A stretch of 64,000 bases of DNA from positions 930,001 to 994,000 of the forward strand of contig CAVSZC010000005.1 of NCBI GenBank assembly GCA_963732365.1. The letters are read 5' to 3'. Source of the DNA: SR-FBR-E99 sp963732365. Its GTDB lineage: Bacteria; Bacteroidota; Bacteroidia; Bacteroidales; VadinHA17. The position numbers and the translations under genes were made by a program. The notes below the pieces were generated by a model. The model made no database searches, was not told where the DNA came from, and saw only the letters and a program-made list of their open reading frames with translations. Shown here piece by piece: positions 56,966 to 64,000 of this stretch; the first letter of the stretch is position 1, and each line of letters starts with the position of its first letter.

Positions 56966-58486
56966 ATGAACGATAAAAGAGTCCTGCTGATGATACTAGA
57001 CGGCTGGGGTATAGGTGACGGATCAAAGAGCGATGTCATTGCCTCAACCGGCACCCCTAATATTGATGAGCTTAAAAACAGATACCCCTCTTCCTTTCTT
57101 CTTGCCTCGGGTGAGAATGTGGGCCTGCCTGACGGACAGATGGGCAACTCTGAGGTAGGTCACCTGAACATTGGCGCTGGGAGAGTTGTGTATCAGGATC
57201 TGGTGAAGATAAACAGGGCTTGCCGTACCGGAGAGATAAGGTCAAACCAGGCGCTTGTTGATGCATTTTCATATGCCCGTGACAAAAAGGTGAAAGTCCA
57301 TTTCCTGGGGCTGATCTCTGACGGAGGGGTTCACTCACTTGACACTCATCTTTACGCTCTCTGCGACATGACAATGGATTACGGGATTAAAGATGTCTTT
57401 ATCCATGGATTTGGTGACGGTCGTGATACAGACCCCCGAAGCGGCAAGGGCTTCATGACGGAGCTCATCGGTCACCTGAAAAACAGCAATGGAAGGGTTG
57501 CGTCATTTGTAGGAAGGTATTATGCCATGGACCGCGACAAGCGGTGGGAGCGCATCAGGGATGCTTACGAACTTCTTGTCGACGGAAAGGGAAAGGCTGC
57601 CGGGAACATAATCGATGCAATACAGGAATCATACGATGAGGGTGTGACAGACGAGTTCATAAAACCTATTGTTGTCACTGATGATGCCGGTAAACCTCTT
57701 GCAACAATCACAGAGGGTGATGTGGTTATCTTTATAAACTTCAGGAATGACCGTGCCCGTGAACTGACGATTGTGCTGACGCAGAATGACATGCCTGAAT
57801 TCGGCATGAAGAAGATGCCGTTGCATTATCTGACAATGACCCCTTATGATGACAAGTTCACCGGGCTGAAGGTTATCTTTCCAAAGGATAATGTTGAAAG
57901 AACTATTGGTGAAGTGCTCGGAGAGATGGGAAAAAGTCAGCTCAGGATAGCTGAGACGGAAAAATATGCTCATGTGACATTCTTTTTCTCGGGAGGAAGG
58001 GAGAAGGAGTTCCAGCTTGAAGAGAGAGTGCTTATCCCTTCACCCAGGGTGGCAACGTATGACCTCCAGCCTGAGATGAGTGCATATAAGGTCAGGGACG
58101 CAGTGATTGAAGAGATAGGAAAGAAGAAGCATGACTTTATTTGTCTGAACTTTGCCAATGGAGATATGGTAGGACATACAGGCATTTACGGTGCAATTGA
58201 GAAAGCTGTCAGAACAGTTGACGAGTGTGCCGGCGAAGTGGTGAGAGCTGCCCGGTCAAACGGTTATGAGGTAGTTATAATCGCTGACCACGGCAACGCT
58301 GATTATGCAGTAAATCCTGACGGATCCGCAAATACAGCCCACTCGCTCAATCCTGTGCCCATTTACCTTATCAGTGAAAGGTACAGGAACGTAAAGAGCG
58401 GGATACTTGCAGATGTGGCTCCTACCATCCTGACGATGATGGGGCTTCCGGTACCTCCGGAGATGACTGGACAATCGCTGGTTTAA
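56966..58486 (+). CDS. gpmI: 2,3-bisphosphoglycerate-independent phosphoglycerate mutase
   Basis: This 506-residue metal-dependent glycolytic enzyme interconverts 3- and 2-phosphoglycerate. It begins with LLMILDGWGIGD (~residues 6-17), and the phospho-accepting serine lies in DGQMGNSEVGHLNIGAGRVVY (in part; ~residue 63). HGFGDGRDTDPRSG (~148-161), DRDKRWERI and the C-terminal metal-binding IIADHGNADY (~434-443) and NTAHSLNPVP (~453-462) complete the alkaline-phosphatase-superfamily site. It has a -7 element of its own and is followed by a DUF3109 gene after 6 bp. Confidence 0.97.
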   Translation: MNDKRVLLMILDGWGIGDGSKSDVIASTGTPNIDELKNRYPSSFLLASGENVGLPDGQMGNSEVGHLNIGAGRVVYQDLVKINRACRTGEIRSNQALVDAFSYARDKKVKVHFLGLISDGGVHSLDTHLYALCDMTMDYGIKDVFIHGFGDGRDTDPRSGKGFMTELIGHLKNSNGRVASFVGRYYAMDRDKRWERIRDAYELLVDGKGKAAGNIIDAIQESYDEGVTDEFIKPIVVTDDAGKPLATITEGDVVIFINFRNDRARELTIVLTQNDMPEFGMKKMPLHYLTMTPYDDKFTGLKVIFPKDNVERTIGEVLGEMGKSQLRIAETEKYAHVTFFFSGGREKEFQLEERVLIPSPRVATYDLQPEMSAYKVRDAVIEEIGKKKHDFICLNFANGDMVGHTGIYGAIEKAVRTVDECAGEVVRAARSNGYEVVIIADHGNADYAVNPDGSANTAHSLNPVPIYLISERYRNVKSGILADVAPTILTMMGLPVPPEMTGQSLV

Positions 58487-58492
58487 TGTATT

Positions 58493-59080
58493 ATGCTGCA
58501 GATTGATGACACCATAGTATCACTGGCGCTCATTGAAAAGAAGTTTGCCTGTGACCTGGTTGCATGCAGGGGCAGCTGTTGCCGTTATGGTGACTCCGGC
58601 GCCCCCCTGGCAGCAGGGGAGGCGGCTGAACTGGAAAAGATAATGCCTAAGCTTAGACCCTACATGCGGCCAGAGGGGTTAAGTGCAATAGAGGCCACCG
58701 GCTCAAGCATGACTGATGTTGAGGGCGAACTTGTCACTCCTCTTATAAATAACGAGGAGTGTGCATACACGGTCATTGAGGAGGGCATCTACAAATGTGC
58801 AATCGAGATAGCCTTTCATGCCGGTGCCGTCACCTTTAGAAAACCCCTGTCATGTCACCTGTTTCCGGTCAGGGTAAGGCAGTACAGGAACTTCCGGGCA
58901 GTGAACTATGAAGAGTGGCCTATTTGCAGACCGGCAGTGGCAGCAGGTGAAAAGACACAGGCAGGGCTCTGGGTCTATCTCCGTGAGCCGCTTGTACGGG
59001 CATTCGGAGAAGAATGGTATGACAAGCTGCGGTTTGCAGCCGAGGAATATAATAAAAACAGAGAATTATGGAAGAGATAA
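58493..59080 (+). CDS. DUF3109 family cysteine-rich protein
   Basis: This 195-residue protein of a conserved, uncharacterised family is common in Bacteroidetes. Cysteines cluster at Cys20, Cys25, Cys29 and Cys30 (FACDLVACRGSCCRYG), with further ones in NEECAYTV, YKCAIE, LSCHLFPVR and WPICRPAV. The pattern is like YkgJ/Fe-S or zinc-binding proteins. No signal peptide or membrane segment. It overlaps the M20 peptidase gene by 13 nt and follows gpmI by 6 bp. Function not known. Confidence 0.85.
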   Translation: MLQIDDTIVSLALIEKKFACDLVACRGSCCRYGDSGAPLAAGEAAELEKIMPKLRPYMRPEGLSAIEATGSSMTDVEGELVTPLINNEECAYTVIEEGIYKCAIEIAFHAGAVTFRKPLSCHLFPVRVRQYRNFRAVNYEEWPICRPAVAAGEKTQAGLWVYLREPLVRAFGEEWYDKLRFAAEEYNKNRELWKR

Positions 59081-60444
59081 GAAACTACATTCAGGCAAAC
59101 AGGGAGAGATTTCTCGACGAACTCTTCGGACTGATCAGAATTCCTTCTGTCAGCGCAGCTGAGGCTAACAGGAATGACATGGTACGGGCTGCGGAATATA
59201 TCCGTGACTTGCTTCTCAGCAACGGTGCTGACCGTGCTGAGGTTTATGCCACCAAGGGTCATCCTATCGTATACGGCGAAAGGATAACCGATCGCTCATT
59301 GCCGACAATACTGGTCTACGGACACTATGATGTCCAGCCTCCTGAGCCGCTCGACAAGTGGGTCACTCCTCCTTTCGAGCCGGAGGTAAGGGAAGGAAAG
59401 ATCTTTGCCCGGGGTGCCGATGACGATAAGGGGCAGCTCTTCATGCATCTGAAGGCTTTTGAAATGATGAACGCAACAAACACTCTGCCCTGCAACGTGA
59501 AATTCATGATTGAAGGTGAAGAGGAGATAGGGTCGGTAAACATCGCAGCCTTCTGCTCCGAAAAGAAGGAGATGCTTCAGTCAGATGTGATACTTGTTTC
59601 TGACACAACCATGATATCAGTTGCAACACCTTCAATCACATCAGGTTTACGCGGGCTCTCATACATTCAGATTGAGGTCGAGGGGCCAAACCGTGATCTC
59701 CACTCAGGATTATACGGAGGGGCTGTGCTGAATCCCTGTAATGTTCTGTGCGAGATAGTCGCATCCCTCAAAGACTCTGACGGAAGAGTTACCATCCCCG
59801 GATTCTACGACAGTGTTATCGTACCTTCTGACACTGAGCGGGCTAAGATGGCTGAGAGGCCTTTTGATCCTGAGGCATATAGGAAGTCTGTCGGAGTGGA
59901 GGCACTGGCAGAGGAGAAAGGATTCTCAGCCATGGAGAGCGTTGGCATAAGGCCCACCCTCGATATTAACGGCATATGGGGAGGATACACGGGCGAAGGA
60001 GCGAAAACAATTCTGCCTTCAAAAGCTTCGGCTAAGATATCGATGAGACTCGTCCCTGACCAGGAGGCAGAAGCGATAGCAGAACTGGCTATTAAGCATA
60101 TTAGGTCACTGGCTCCGGCAGGGGTGAAAATAAAGGCTGAATATCTTCACGGCGGACAGGCATATGTGAGTCCTCTTGATACCCCTGAATATCTCGCGGC
60201 TGAGAAAGCTTATGAAGAGGTATTCGGGAAGAGGCCCATCCCTGTCAGAAGCGGAGGCAGTATCCCGATCATCTCAACATTTGAGAGTATTCTCAATGTC
60301 AAATCGATACTGATGGGGTTTGGCCTCGAGGCAGATGCCATTCATTCGCCAAATGAAAACTATCCTCTCGAGAACCTTTATGCAGGAATGGAGGCAATAC
60401 CGTTATATTTCAGGTATTATACCGAACTGAAGAAGAGGGGCTGA
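59068..60444 (+). CDS. M20-family metallopeptidase (dipeptidase)
   Basis: This 458-residue zinc peptidase resembles bacterial homologues of carnosinase/PepV-type dipeptidases and probably cleaves small peptides in the cytoplasm. The metal/catalytic motifs are VYGHYDVQPPEPLDKW (~residues 89-104), FARGADDDKGQL (~115-126), EGEEEIGSV (~148-156) and a late GGSIPI segment (~391-396) with HSPNENYPLENL near the end. The dimerisation domain lies at ~210-330. No signal peptide. It ends 2 bp before the convergent CorC-like gene. Confidence 0.92.
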   Translation: MEEIRNYIQANRERFLDELFGLIRIPSVSAAEANRNDMVRAAEYIRDLLLSNGADRAEVYATKGHPIVYGERITDRSLPTILVYGHYDVQPPEPLDKWVTPPFEPEVREGKIFARGADDDKGQLFMHLKAFEMMNATNTLPCNVKFMIEGEEEIGSVNIAAFCSEKKEMLQSDVILVSDTTMISVATPSITSGLRGLSYIQIEVEGPNRDLHSGLYGGAVLNPCNVLCEIVASLKDSDGRVTIPGFYDSVIVPSDTERAKMAERPFDPEAYRKSVGVEALAEEKGFSAMESVGIRPTLDINGIWGGYTGEGAKTILPSKASAKISMRLVPDQEAEAIAELAIKHIRSLAPAGVKIKAEYLHGGQAYVSPLDTPEYLAAEKAYEEVFGKRPIPVRSGGSIPIISTFESILNVKSILMGFGLEADAIHSPNENYPLENLYAGMEAIPLYFRYYTELKKRG

Positions 60445-60446
60445 CT

Positions 60447-61712
60447 TCAGTCATGATCACTCTTGAGTCTCAGCAGCTCGACCTTTGTTGATGAGCTTCT
60501 GAGTATCGTAAACAGGTGTCGTCCCACCCTGACGTTATCCTTTTGCTTTGGGATATTTCCATGGACGTAAAGAATTAGTCCTGCCAGGGTCGTGTATTCA
60601 TCGCTCTCAGGAAGGTCGAGGTCATATTCCTCATTGAGGTAATCAATGTCGAGGCGCCCGGAGAATACATATTCGTTATCACTTAACTGTTTCTCGACGA
60701 GGTCGCTGGTGTCATGTTCATCCTCTATGTCACCCACGATTTCTTCAAGCACATCTTCAATCGTTATGACCCCTGCCGTGCCGCCGAATTCGTCAACGAC
60801 AAGAGCGATGCTCTTTTGCTCTTCGGTCAGCAAGCGGAGCACCTTGCTGGCTGTCATTGTCTCGGGGACCACAGGCAGTTTTCTCATTCGCGATTCTATC
60901 TCCACGGGTTCCCTGAGAATATCCTTCAGTTCATAATAGCCTGCCATGTTATCAATGTTTTCCCTGAACAGCAAGATCTTTGAGTGGCCTGACTCAATGA
61001 ATTTATTTCTCAGCTCACTGGCAGTGCAATCAACCGGAAGAGCATCAATCTCAGTTCTTGGAACCATACACTCGCGGGCTTTGACAAACGAAAAATCAAG
61101 TGCATTCTGAAAAATCCTCAGACTGTCATTCTCCTCTTCTCTTTCTTCTTCGGTCGCAACCATGTCGTTAACGAAATGATCCAGGTCGACACGTGTGAAA
61201 ATCCTGTTCTCCTGCTCTTTGAGCAGGGTCTTCAGCCCGAAGAACAGTCTTACGAGAATGTTGCTCAGCCAGAGCGAAAGTTTACTGAACGGCAGGAAGA
61301 AATAATAGAATGCCGCAGCGGGCAGAGCAAAGAACCTCAGGAAGATATTCGGGTTCTGCCTTACTACTGATCTGGGGATGAATTCTGCAAAGACCAGAAC
61401 AATAAGGGCGATGGCAATGATCTGGATCAAAACGATCACTGCTGCCGAAGCGACTACGCCTGTCATGGTTCTTTCTATGAATGAGGCTGAAAGTATACTG
61501 AAGATGACTATGACGAGATTCACGCCGGTGATCATAGCAACGGTGAACTGTCCGGGATTGCGGGTAAAGACATTTATGATACCTGATCCTTTCTGACCCT
61601 GTTTGCGGTCAAGCTCCAGCCTGAGTTTATCTGAAGCGAAGAACGCCAGCTCCATCGCTGAAAAGAATGACGCCAGCAAAAGAGTGATAGCAATGATAAT
61701 TAGCGGATTCAT
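60447..61712 (-). CDS. CNNM/CorC-HlyC family membrane protein (GldE-like)
   Basis: This 421-residue protein has an N-terminal DUF21/CNNM membrane domain (~residues 1-190, three to four helices), a CBS-domain pair (~200-325: VPRTEIDALPVD, VVDEFGGTAGVITIEDVLEEIVGDIEDEHD in part) and a C-terminal CorC_HlyC domain (~340-418). Relatives include the magnesium/cobalt protein CorC and gliding-associated GldE. Ion transport is the usual guess. It follows a small membrane protein and lptC on the same strand, a common Bacteroidetes arrangement. Confidence 0.9.
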   Translation of the reverse strand: MNPLIIIAITLLLASFFSAMELAFFASDKLRLELDRKQGQKGSGIINVFTRNPGQFTVAMITGVNLVIVIFSILSASFIERTMTGVVASAAVIVLIQIIAIALIVLVFAEFIPRSVVRQNPNIFLRFFALPAAAFYYFFLPFSKLSLWLSNILVRLFFGLKTLLKEQENRIFTRVDLDHFVNDMVATEEEREEENDSLRIFQNALDFSFVKARECMVPRTEIDALPVDCTASELRNKFIESGHSKILLFRENIDNMAGYYELKDILREPVEIESRMRKLPVVPETMTASKVLRLLTEEQKSIALVVDEFGGTAGVITIEDVLEEIVGDIEDEHDTSDLVEKQLSDNEYVFSGRLDIDYLNEEYDLDLPESDEYTTLAGLILYVHGNIPKQKDNVRVGRHLFTILRSSSTKVELLRLKSDHD

Positions 61713-61721
61713 CCCGCAAAG

Positions 61722-61904
61722 TTAGCTATTTTTTCGCTGGCGGTCACGTATCCACGCCAGGGTGAAGGCTGCAACCGACATGACAAGGAAGATCCATGCC
61801 CTGCCGAACCCGTTGATAATCATCTCCCTGACAGTGATAACAAGGCAAAGGATGCCGAGTATGATCCAGATTATTTCAATTGCCAGGAGTGCCTTTTTGT
61901 TCAT
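61722..61904 (-). CDS. Small two-helix membrane protein
   Basis: This 60-residue protein has two hydrophobic stretches (about residues 5-25, ALLAIEIIWIILGILCLVIT, and 34-52, GRAWIFLVMSVAAFTLAWI) and a basic tail RDRQRKNS. It overlaps the 3' end of lptC by 29 nt and precedes the CorC-like gene by 9 bp, so it fits a continuous operon. Codon use looks normal and no alternative frame explains the space. Function unknown; it may assist either neighbour. Confidence 0.75.
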   Translation of the reverse strand: MNKKALLAIEIIWIILGILCLVITVREMIINGFGRAWIFLVMSVAAFTLAWIRDRQRKNS

Positions 61905-62457
61905 TGTCTATATATATTGTTGCACTGACATTTTTAATTTTCCACTTTGTAAGACGTGGATCGGATTCGAAGCCTGTACCCATGATGATCTGATCCTTTC
62001 CGGTGATCCTTACGAACCTGTCAGACCACACGCTCTCCCTGGGCTCACTCCAGAACAGAAGCTCCGTTTCAAGAATATCCCCCTCAGTGTTGACTGCCAC
62101 AACGCTGTCGCGCAACTCCCATAGCTTGTCCTTTTCGGTATAACGTGCATATTTTGATGAAATGCTTGCCTGGGGCTCTGTCTTCTTGTCATAGAAAAGC
62201 ACAGTGAGACCTTCCGGAAAGAGTGTATGAGGCTCATCACCGCCCGTATACTGGTTTATCAGTGGTGAGCGTACCACGAGGGTGACCTTACCCGAATCAG
62301 AATACATCGTCTCGATGTTCCTGGCGGAGAGAGACGGCAGTTCTTTTATTGTAAGTTCTTTCAGAACCTCTCTCTTCTTCTCACATGATAAAAGAAAGAC
62401 AGTCCCGGTTAGCAGGACTGCCGAAATAATCTTGACATATCGTCTGTCTGCTGACAC
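61876..62457 (-). CDS. lptC: LPS export ABC transporter periplasmic protein LptC (lipoprotein form)
   Basis: This 193-residue LptC receives LPS from LptFG and passes it to LptA. The N-terminal signal has a lipobox (TGTVFLLSC, Cys ~25), so it is probably lipid-anchored rather than bitopic, as is common in Bacteroidetes. The OstA/LptC-type jellyroll follows: ARNIETMYSDSGKVTLVVRSP (in part), FPEGLTVLFYDKKTEPQASISS and KDQIIMGTGFESDPRLTKWKI (in part). Its partner ATPase LptB is at the other end of the window. It is downstream of a TPR protein gene (6 bp). Confidence 0.92.
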   Translation of the reverse strand: MSADRRYVKIISAVLLTGTVFLLSCEKKREVLKELTIKELPSLSARNIETMYSDSGKVTLVVRSPLINQYTGGDEPHTLFPEGLTVLFYDKKTEPQASISSKYARYTEKDKLWELRDSVVAVNTEGDILETELLFWSEPRESVWSDRFVRITGKDQIIMGTGFESDPRLTKWKIKNVSATIYIDNEQKGTPGN

Positions 62458-62463
62458 AGGCGT

Positions 62464-63792
62464 CTACTCTTTTCTGAACCTGACGGTGGTTGTTTCATTG
62501 ACCCATCCGCCAACCTGGTATGAAGCTCCTTCATCCACGAGGCTTCTGAAGAACGCTTCCTCCTTGGTAGGAAAGAGCCTTGAATAGATGGCTATTCTCT
62601 CATCTGCCTGCTCCTTTAGAGTGGGGTCAGTGTTTCGTGCCCTGATGAGGTAATCCACAACCACCCAGTATACAGTCTGGTTGTCGAATGATTCTCCGAT
62701 GCGCGCACCTGCATATGACTCTGCAATGATAAAGAGTGCATTGCCATTTTTATTATCAAGCGAATAGGCTGTTTTGGCAAAATCGCGTGCGACCGGCTTG
62801 TTGTCTGAGGTAAGCTCGAGAGTAGCCAGCTTGGTAAGCAGCGAAGACTTTGTCAGCGGGTCGGACTCGAGCCCGATGGCCTCAGTATAGTATTTCTCGG
62901 CTTCAGTGTATTTCTTGCGCGCCATGTTCATCTCTGCCAGCTGGGTGGCCGATGCTGACGTTCTCTCGAAATCGTACAGCAATGTCGTTACCTTGAAATA
63001 GAGCTCAGATTCTTTGCATCCTGCTTCAGAAAGAAGGGTGCTTACCTTTCTCAGCATTGCAGTGTCTTTAGGGTTTGCGTCAACGCCCGACGCGAATATA
63101 TTTTCAAGGCTTTGGCAATCTGCCGCCCCGCTTGACTTGAATACGGCATCGATGTTTTTCCTTGCATTAAGATACCGGGCATCGTCAGGCTTGTTAAGAA
63201 TCTGAGGGTTAATGGCCGACATGGCTTCCGTATAGGCACTGATTACTTCAGGTGACTCAATAACATTTAACGAGAAGCACTTGGCTGCAACAGCCATGTA
63301 GAGTGTTGAATAGGTATGATCAAGGCTCTGCGGAGAGGTCCTTACCACCTCTTTGATCAGATCGAATGACTGTTTGGCTAAGGCCGGATCATTCCCTCCC
63401 AGTTCATAAAGGGCGATTGATTTTCTCAGGTTGTTTGCCGCAGCCTCATTGAAATACCTGGTACGCTGATCAAGTATCAGCATCAGGGTATCTATATAAG
63501 CCTTATTGCCAGATTTGCGATACAAATCCTTGTACATGGTCTCACCCTTGATATAGGTGTTTTTTGATGAGCCGGGGCATTCGTTAAAGACCGGCCTCCA
63601 GAACTGGACCGCCATGTTATAGTCCTTGTTTTCGTAATATGTGGAATAGAGCGATGTGTTCCGGAGACATCTCAGGCTGTCATCACCATGTCCGAAGGGG
63701 GTACCTGTTTCAACGCCTTTCTGAGCAGGAGCTGTAAGAGTTAGCGCTGCAAGGAGTGCTCCCGTTAAGATCGTGCTGGCTGTTATTTTCAT
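62464..63792 (-). CDS. Exported tetratricopeptide-repeat protein
   Basis: This 442-residue protein has a signal peptide (MKITASTILTGALLAALTLTAPA) and a helical mature region with TPR-like repeats, clearest at residues ~285-375 (RKKYTEAEKYYTEAIGLESD; NKPVARDFAKTAYSLDNKNGNALFIIAESY in part). The frame is open to 63843, but ATG 63792 gives the signal peptide and clears the upstream gene. It lies between an outer-membrane protein gene and lptC. The function is unknown; a scaffold for envelope assembly is a reasonable guess. Confidence 0.85.
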   Translation of the reverse strand: MKITASTILTGALLAALTLTAPAQKGVETGTPFGHGDDSLRCLRNTSLYSTYYENKDYNMAVQFWRPVFNECPGSSKNTYIKGETMYKDLYRKSGNKAYIDTLMLILDQRTRYFNEAAANNLRKSIALYELGGNDPALAKQSFDLIKEVVRTSPQSLDHTYSTLYMAVAAKCFSLNVIESPEVISAYTEAMSAINPQILNKPDDARYLNARKNIDAVFKSSGAADCQSLENIFASGVDANPKDTAMLRKVSTLLSEAGCKESELYFKVTTLLYDFERTSASATQLAEMNMARKKYTEAEKYYTEAIGLESDPLTKSSLLTKLATLELTSDNKPVARDFAKTAYSLDNKNGNALFIIAESYAGARIGESFDNQTVYWVVVDYLIRARNTDPTLKEQADERIAIYSRLFPTKEEAFFRSLVDEGASYQVGGWVNETTTVRFRKE

Positions 63793-63808
63793 CTCTTTAT
63801 ATGATAGT

Positions 63809-64000
63809 TTACTCGTATTTTGCCTTGAGGAACCAGAAGTCATACAGACTCAAACTGACTCCGACCGCTATCCTGGTCTCCTTGAAGTAGGTCTCCTCAA
63901 CACTGCCCTTGGTTGAAAGATCCACGAAGAAGGAGGCCCGTGATCTCGACCTTCTCATTGGTATACCTGCTCCAAAAGTTATGCCGTACTCTTTGACCTG
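63809..64000 (-). CDS. Outer-membrane protein, C-terminal 63 residues (5' part beyond window)
   Basis: Reading inward from the right edge gives QVKEYGITFGAGIPM and later AVGVSLSLYDFWFLKAKYE before a TAA stop (63811-63809). The alternating hydrophobic/polar strands, the glycine-rich turn and the aromatic-rich end are typical of a beta-barrel terminus. It is 16 bp upstream of the TPR gene on the same strand. The start and most of the protein are outside the window, so the family cannot be set. Confidence 0.7.
   Translation of the reverse strand, partial: QVKEYGITFGAGIPMRRSRSRASFFVDLSTKGSVEETYFKETRIAVGVSLSLYDFWFLKAKYE

Noticed and set aside
63014..63239. Short reading frames inside the TPR gene on both strands
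   Set aside because: They lie within a well-supported signal-peptide/TPR gene and lack start context or features.

Overview
This window comes from a Bacteroidetes (Bacteroidota) chromosome, most likely a Bacteroidales-like lineage; the genus cannot be told from sequence alone. The signs are: promoter -7 elements of the form TAnnTTTG with short leaders and almost no Shine-Dalgarno sequences; lipoproteins with an SC lipobox; a short-LID adenylate kinase and an Obg without a C-terminal extension; a Bacteroidetes-type helix-hairpin-helix/outer-membrane protein; a ParE/ParC pair of Bacteroidetes type; and an lptC - small membrane protein - CorC/HlyC (GldE-like) cluster. The content is overwhelmingly chromosomal housekeeping. 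I see no rRNA, tRNA, CRISPR, prophage, transposase or integrase.

Layout. 1-1347 (minus): lptB (cut by the window edge) and tatC. 1556-3733: recQ. 3869-5589 (minus): a membrane glycosyltransferase and a GNAT acetyltransferase. 5625-14280: an arginine/carbamoyl-phosphate block, with carB diverging from argR-argG-argH and carA convergent with argH, followed by a PatB-type aminotransferase. 14471-20499: lipoprotein, large ABC half-transporter fusion, rsmA, and a MacB/FtsX-type permease. 20663-27821: purH followed by the cell-shape operon mreB-mreC-mreD-mrdA-rodA. 27822-31797: AcpH-like hydrolase, a cyclic-2,3-diphosphoglycerate-synthetase-like GTPase, gpsA, and a transglutaminase-like orphan. 31873-35161 (minus): lysS, a D-amino-acid transaminase-like protein, and a RhaD-like aldolase. 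35293-39003: lipA, a four-helix-bundle gene, lipB, recJ. 39233-41991: a pair of outer-membrane-type proteins. 42272-46274: purE (minus), then hpt-adk-obg-PAP2-plsC. 46387-51432: parE-parC-aroK. 51505-56861: a six-TM/HEAT-like protein and an nSTAND-WD40 membrane NTPase. 56966-60444: gpmI, DUF3109, M20 peptidase. 60447-64000 (minus): CorC/HlyC protein, a small membrane protein, lptC, a TPR protein and the end of an outer-membrane protein.

The least ordinary signal lies between genes rather than in them. Many intergenic gaps consist of tandem arrays of 7-bp (sometimes 8-bp) units from several sequence families: GTTATCA, AATTAAG, GACTTTT/AGACCTT, AAGATAA, CGCAAAT/GCGAATT, GCTCCCT (= AGGGAGC), CAGTCCT. 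They sit next to stop codons and sometimes supply them. Palindromic elements are mixed in; one encodes the last residues of a protein (LRQAQGPA) and another holds the stop codon of carA. The lone four-helix-bundle gene between lipA and lipB is bracketed by two inverted 7-bp arrays of equal length, which looks like an inserted cassette. The other candidate for an undescribed function is the two-gene unit at 51505-56861 (membrane HEAT-like protein plus membrane-anchored STAND NTPase with WD40 repeats).

All calls were made by reading the sequence. Residue positions are approximate, and no database search or structure prediction was run.
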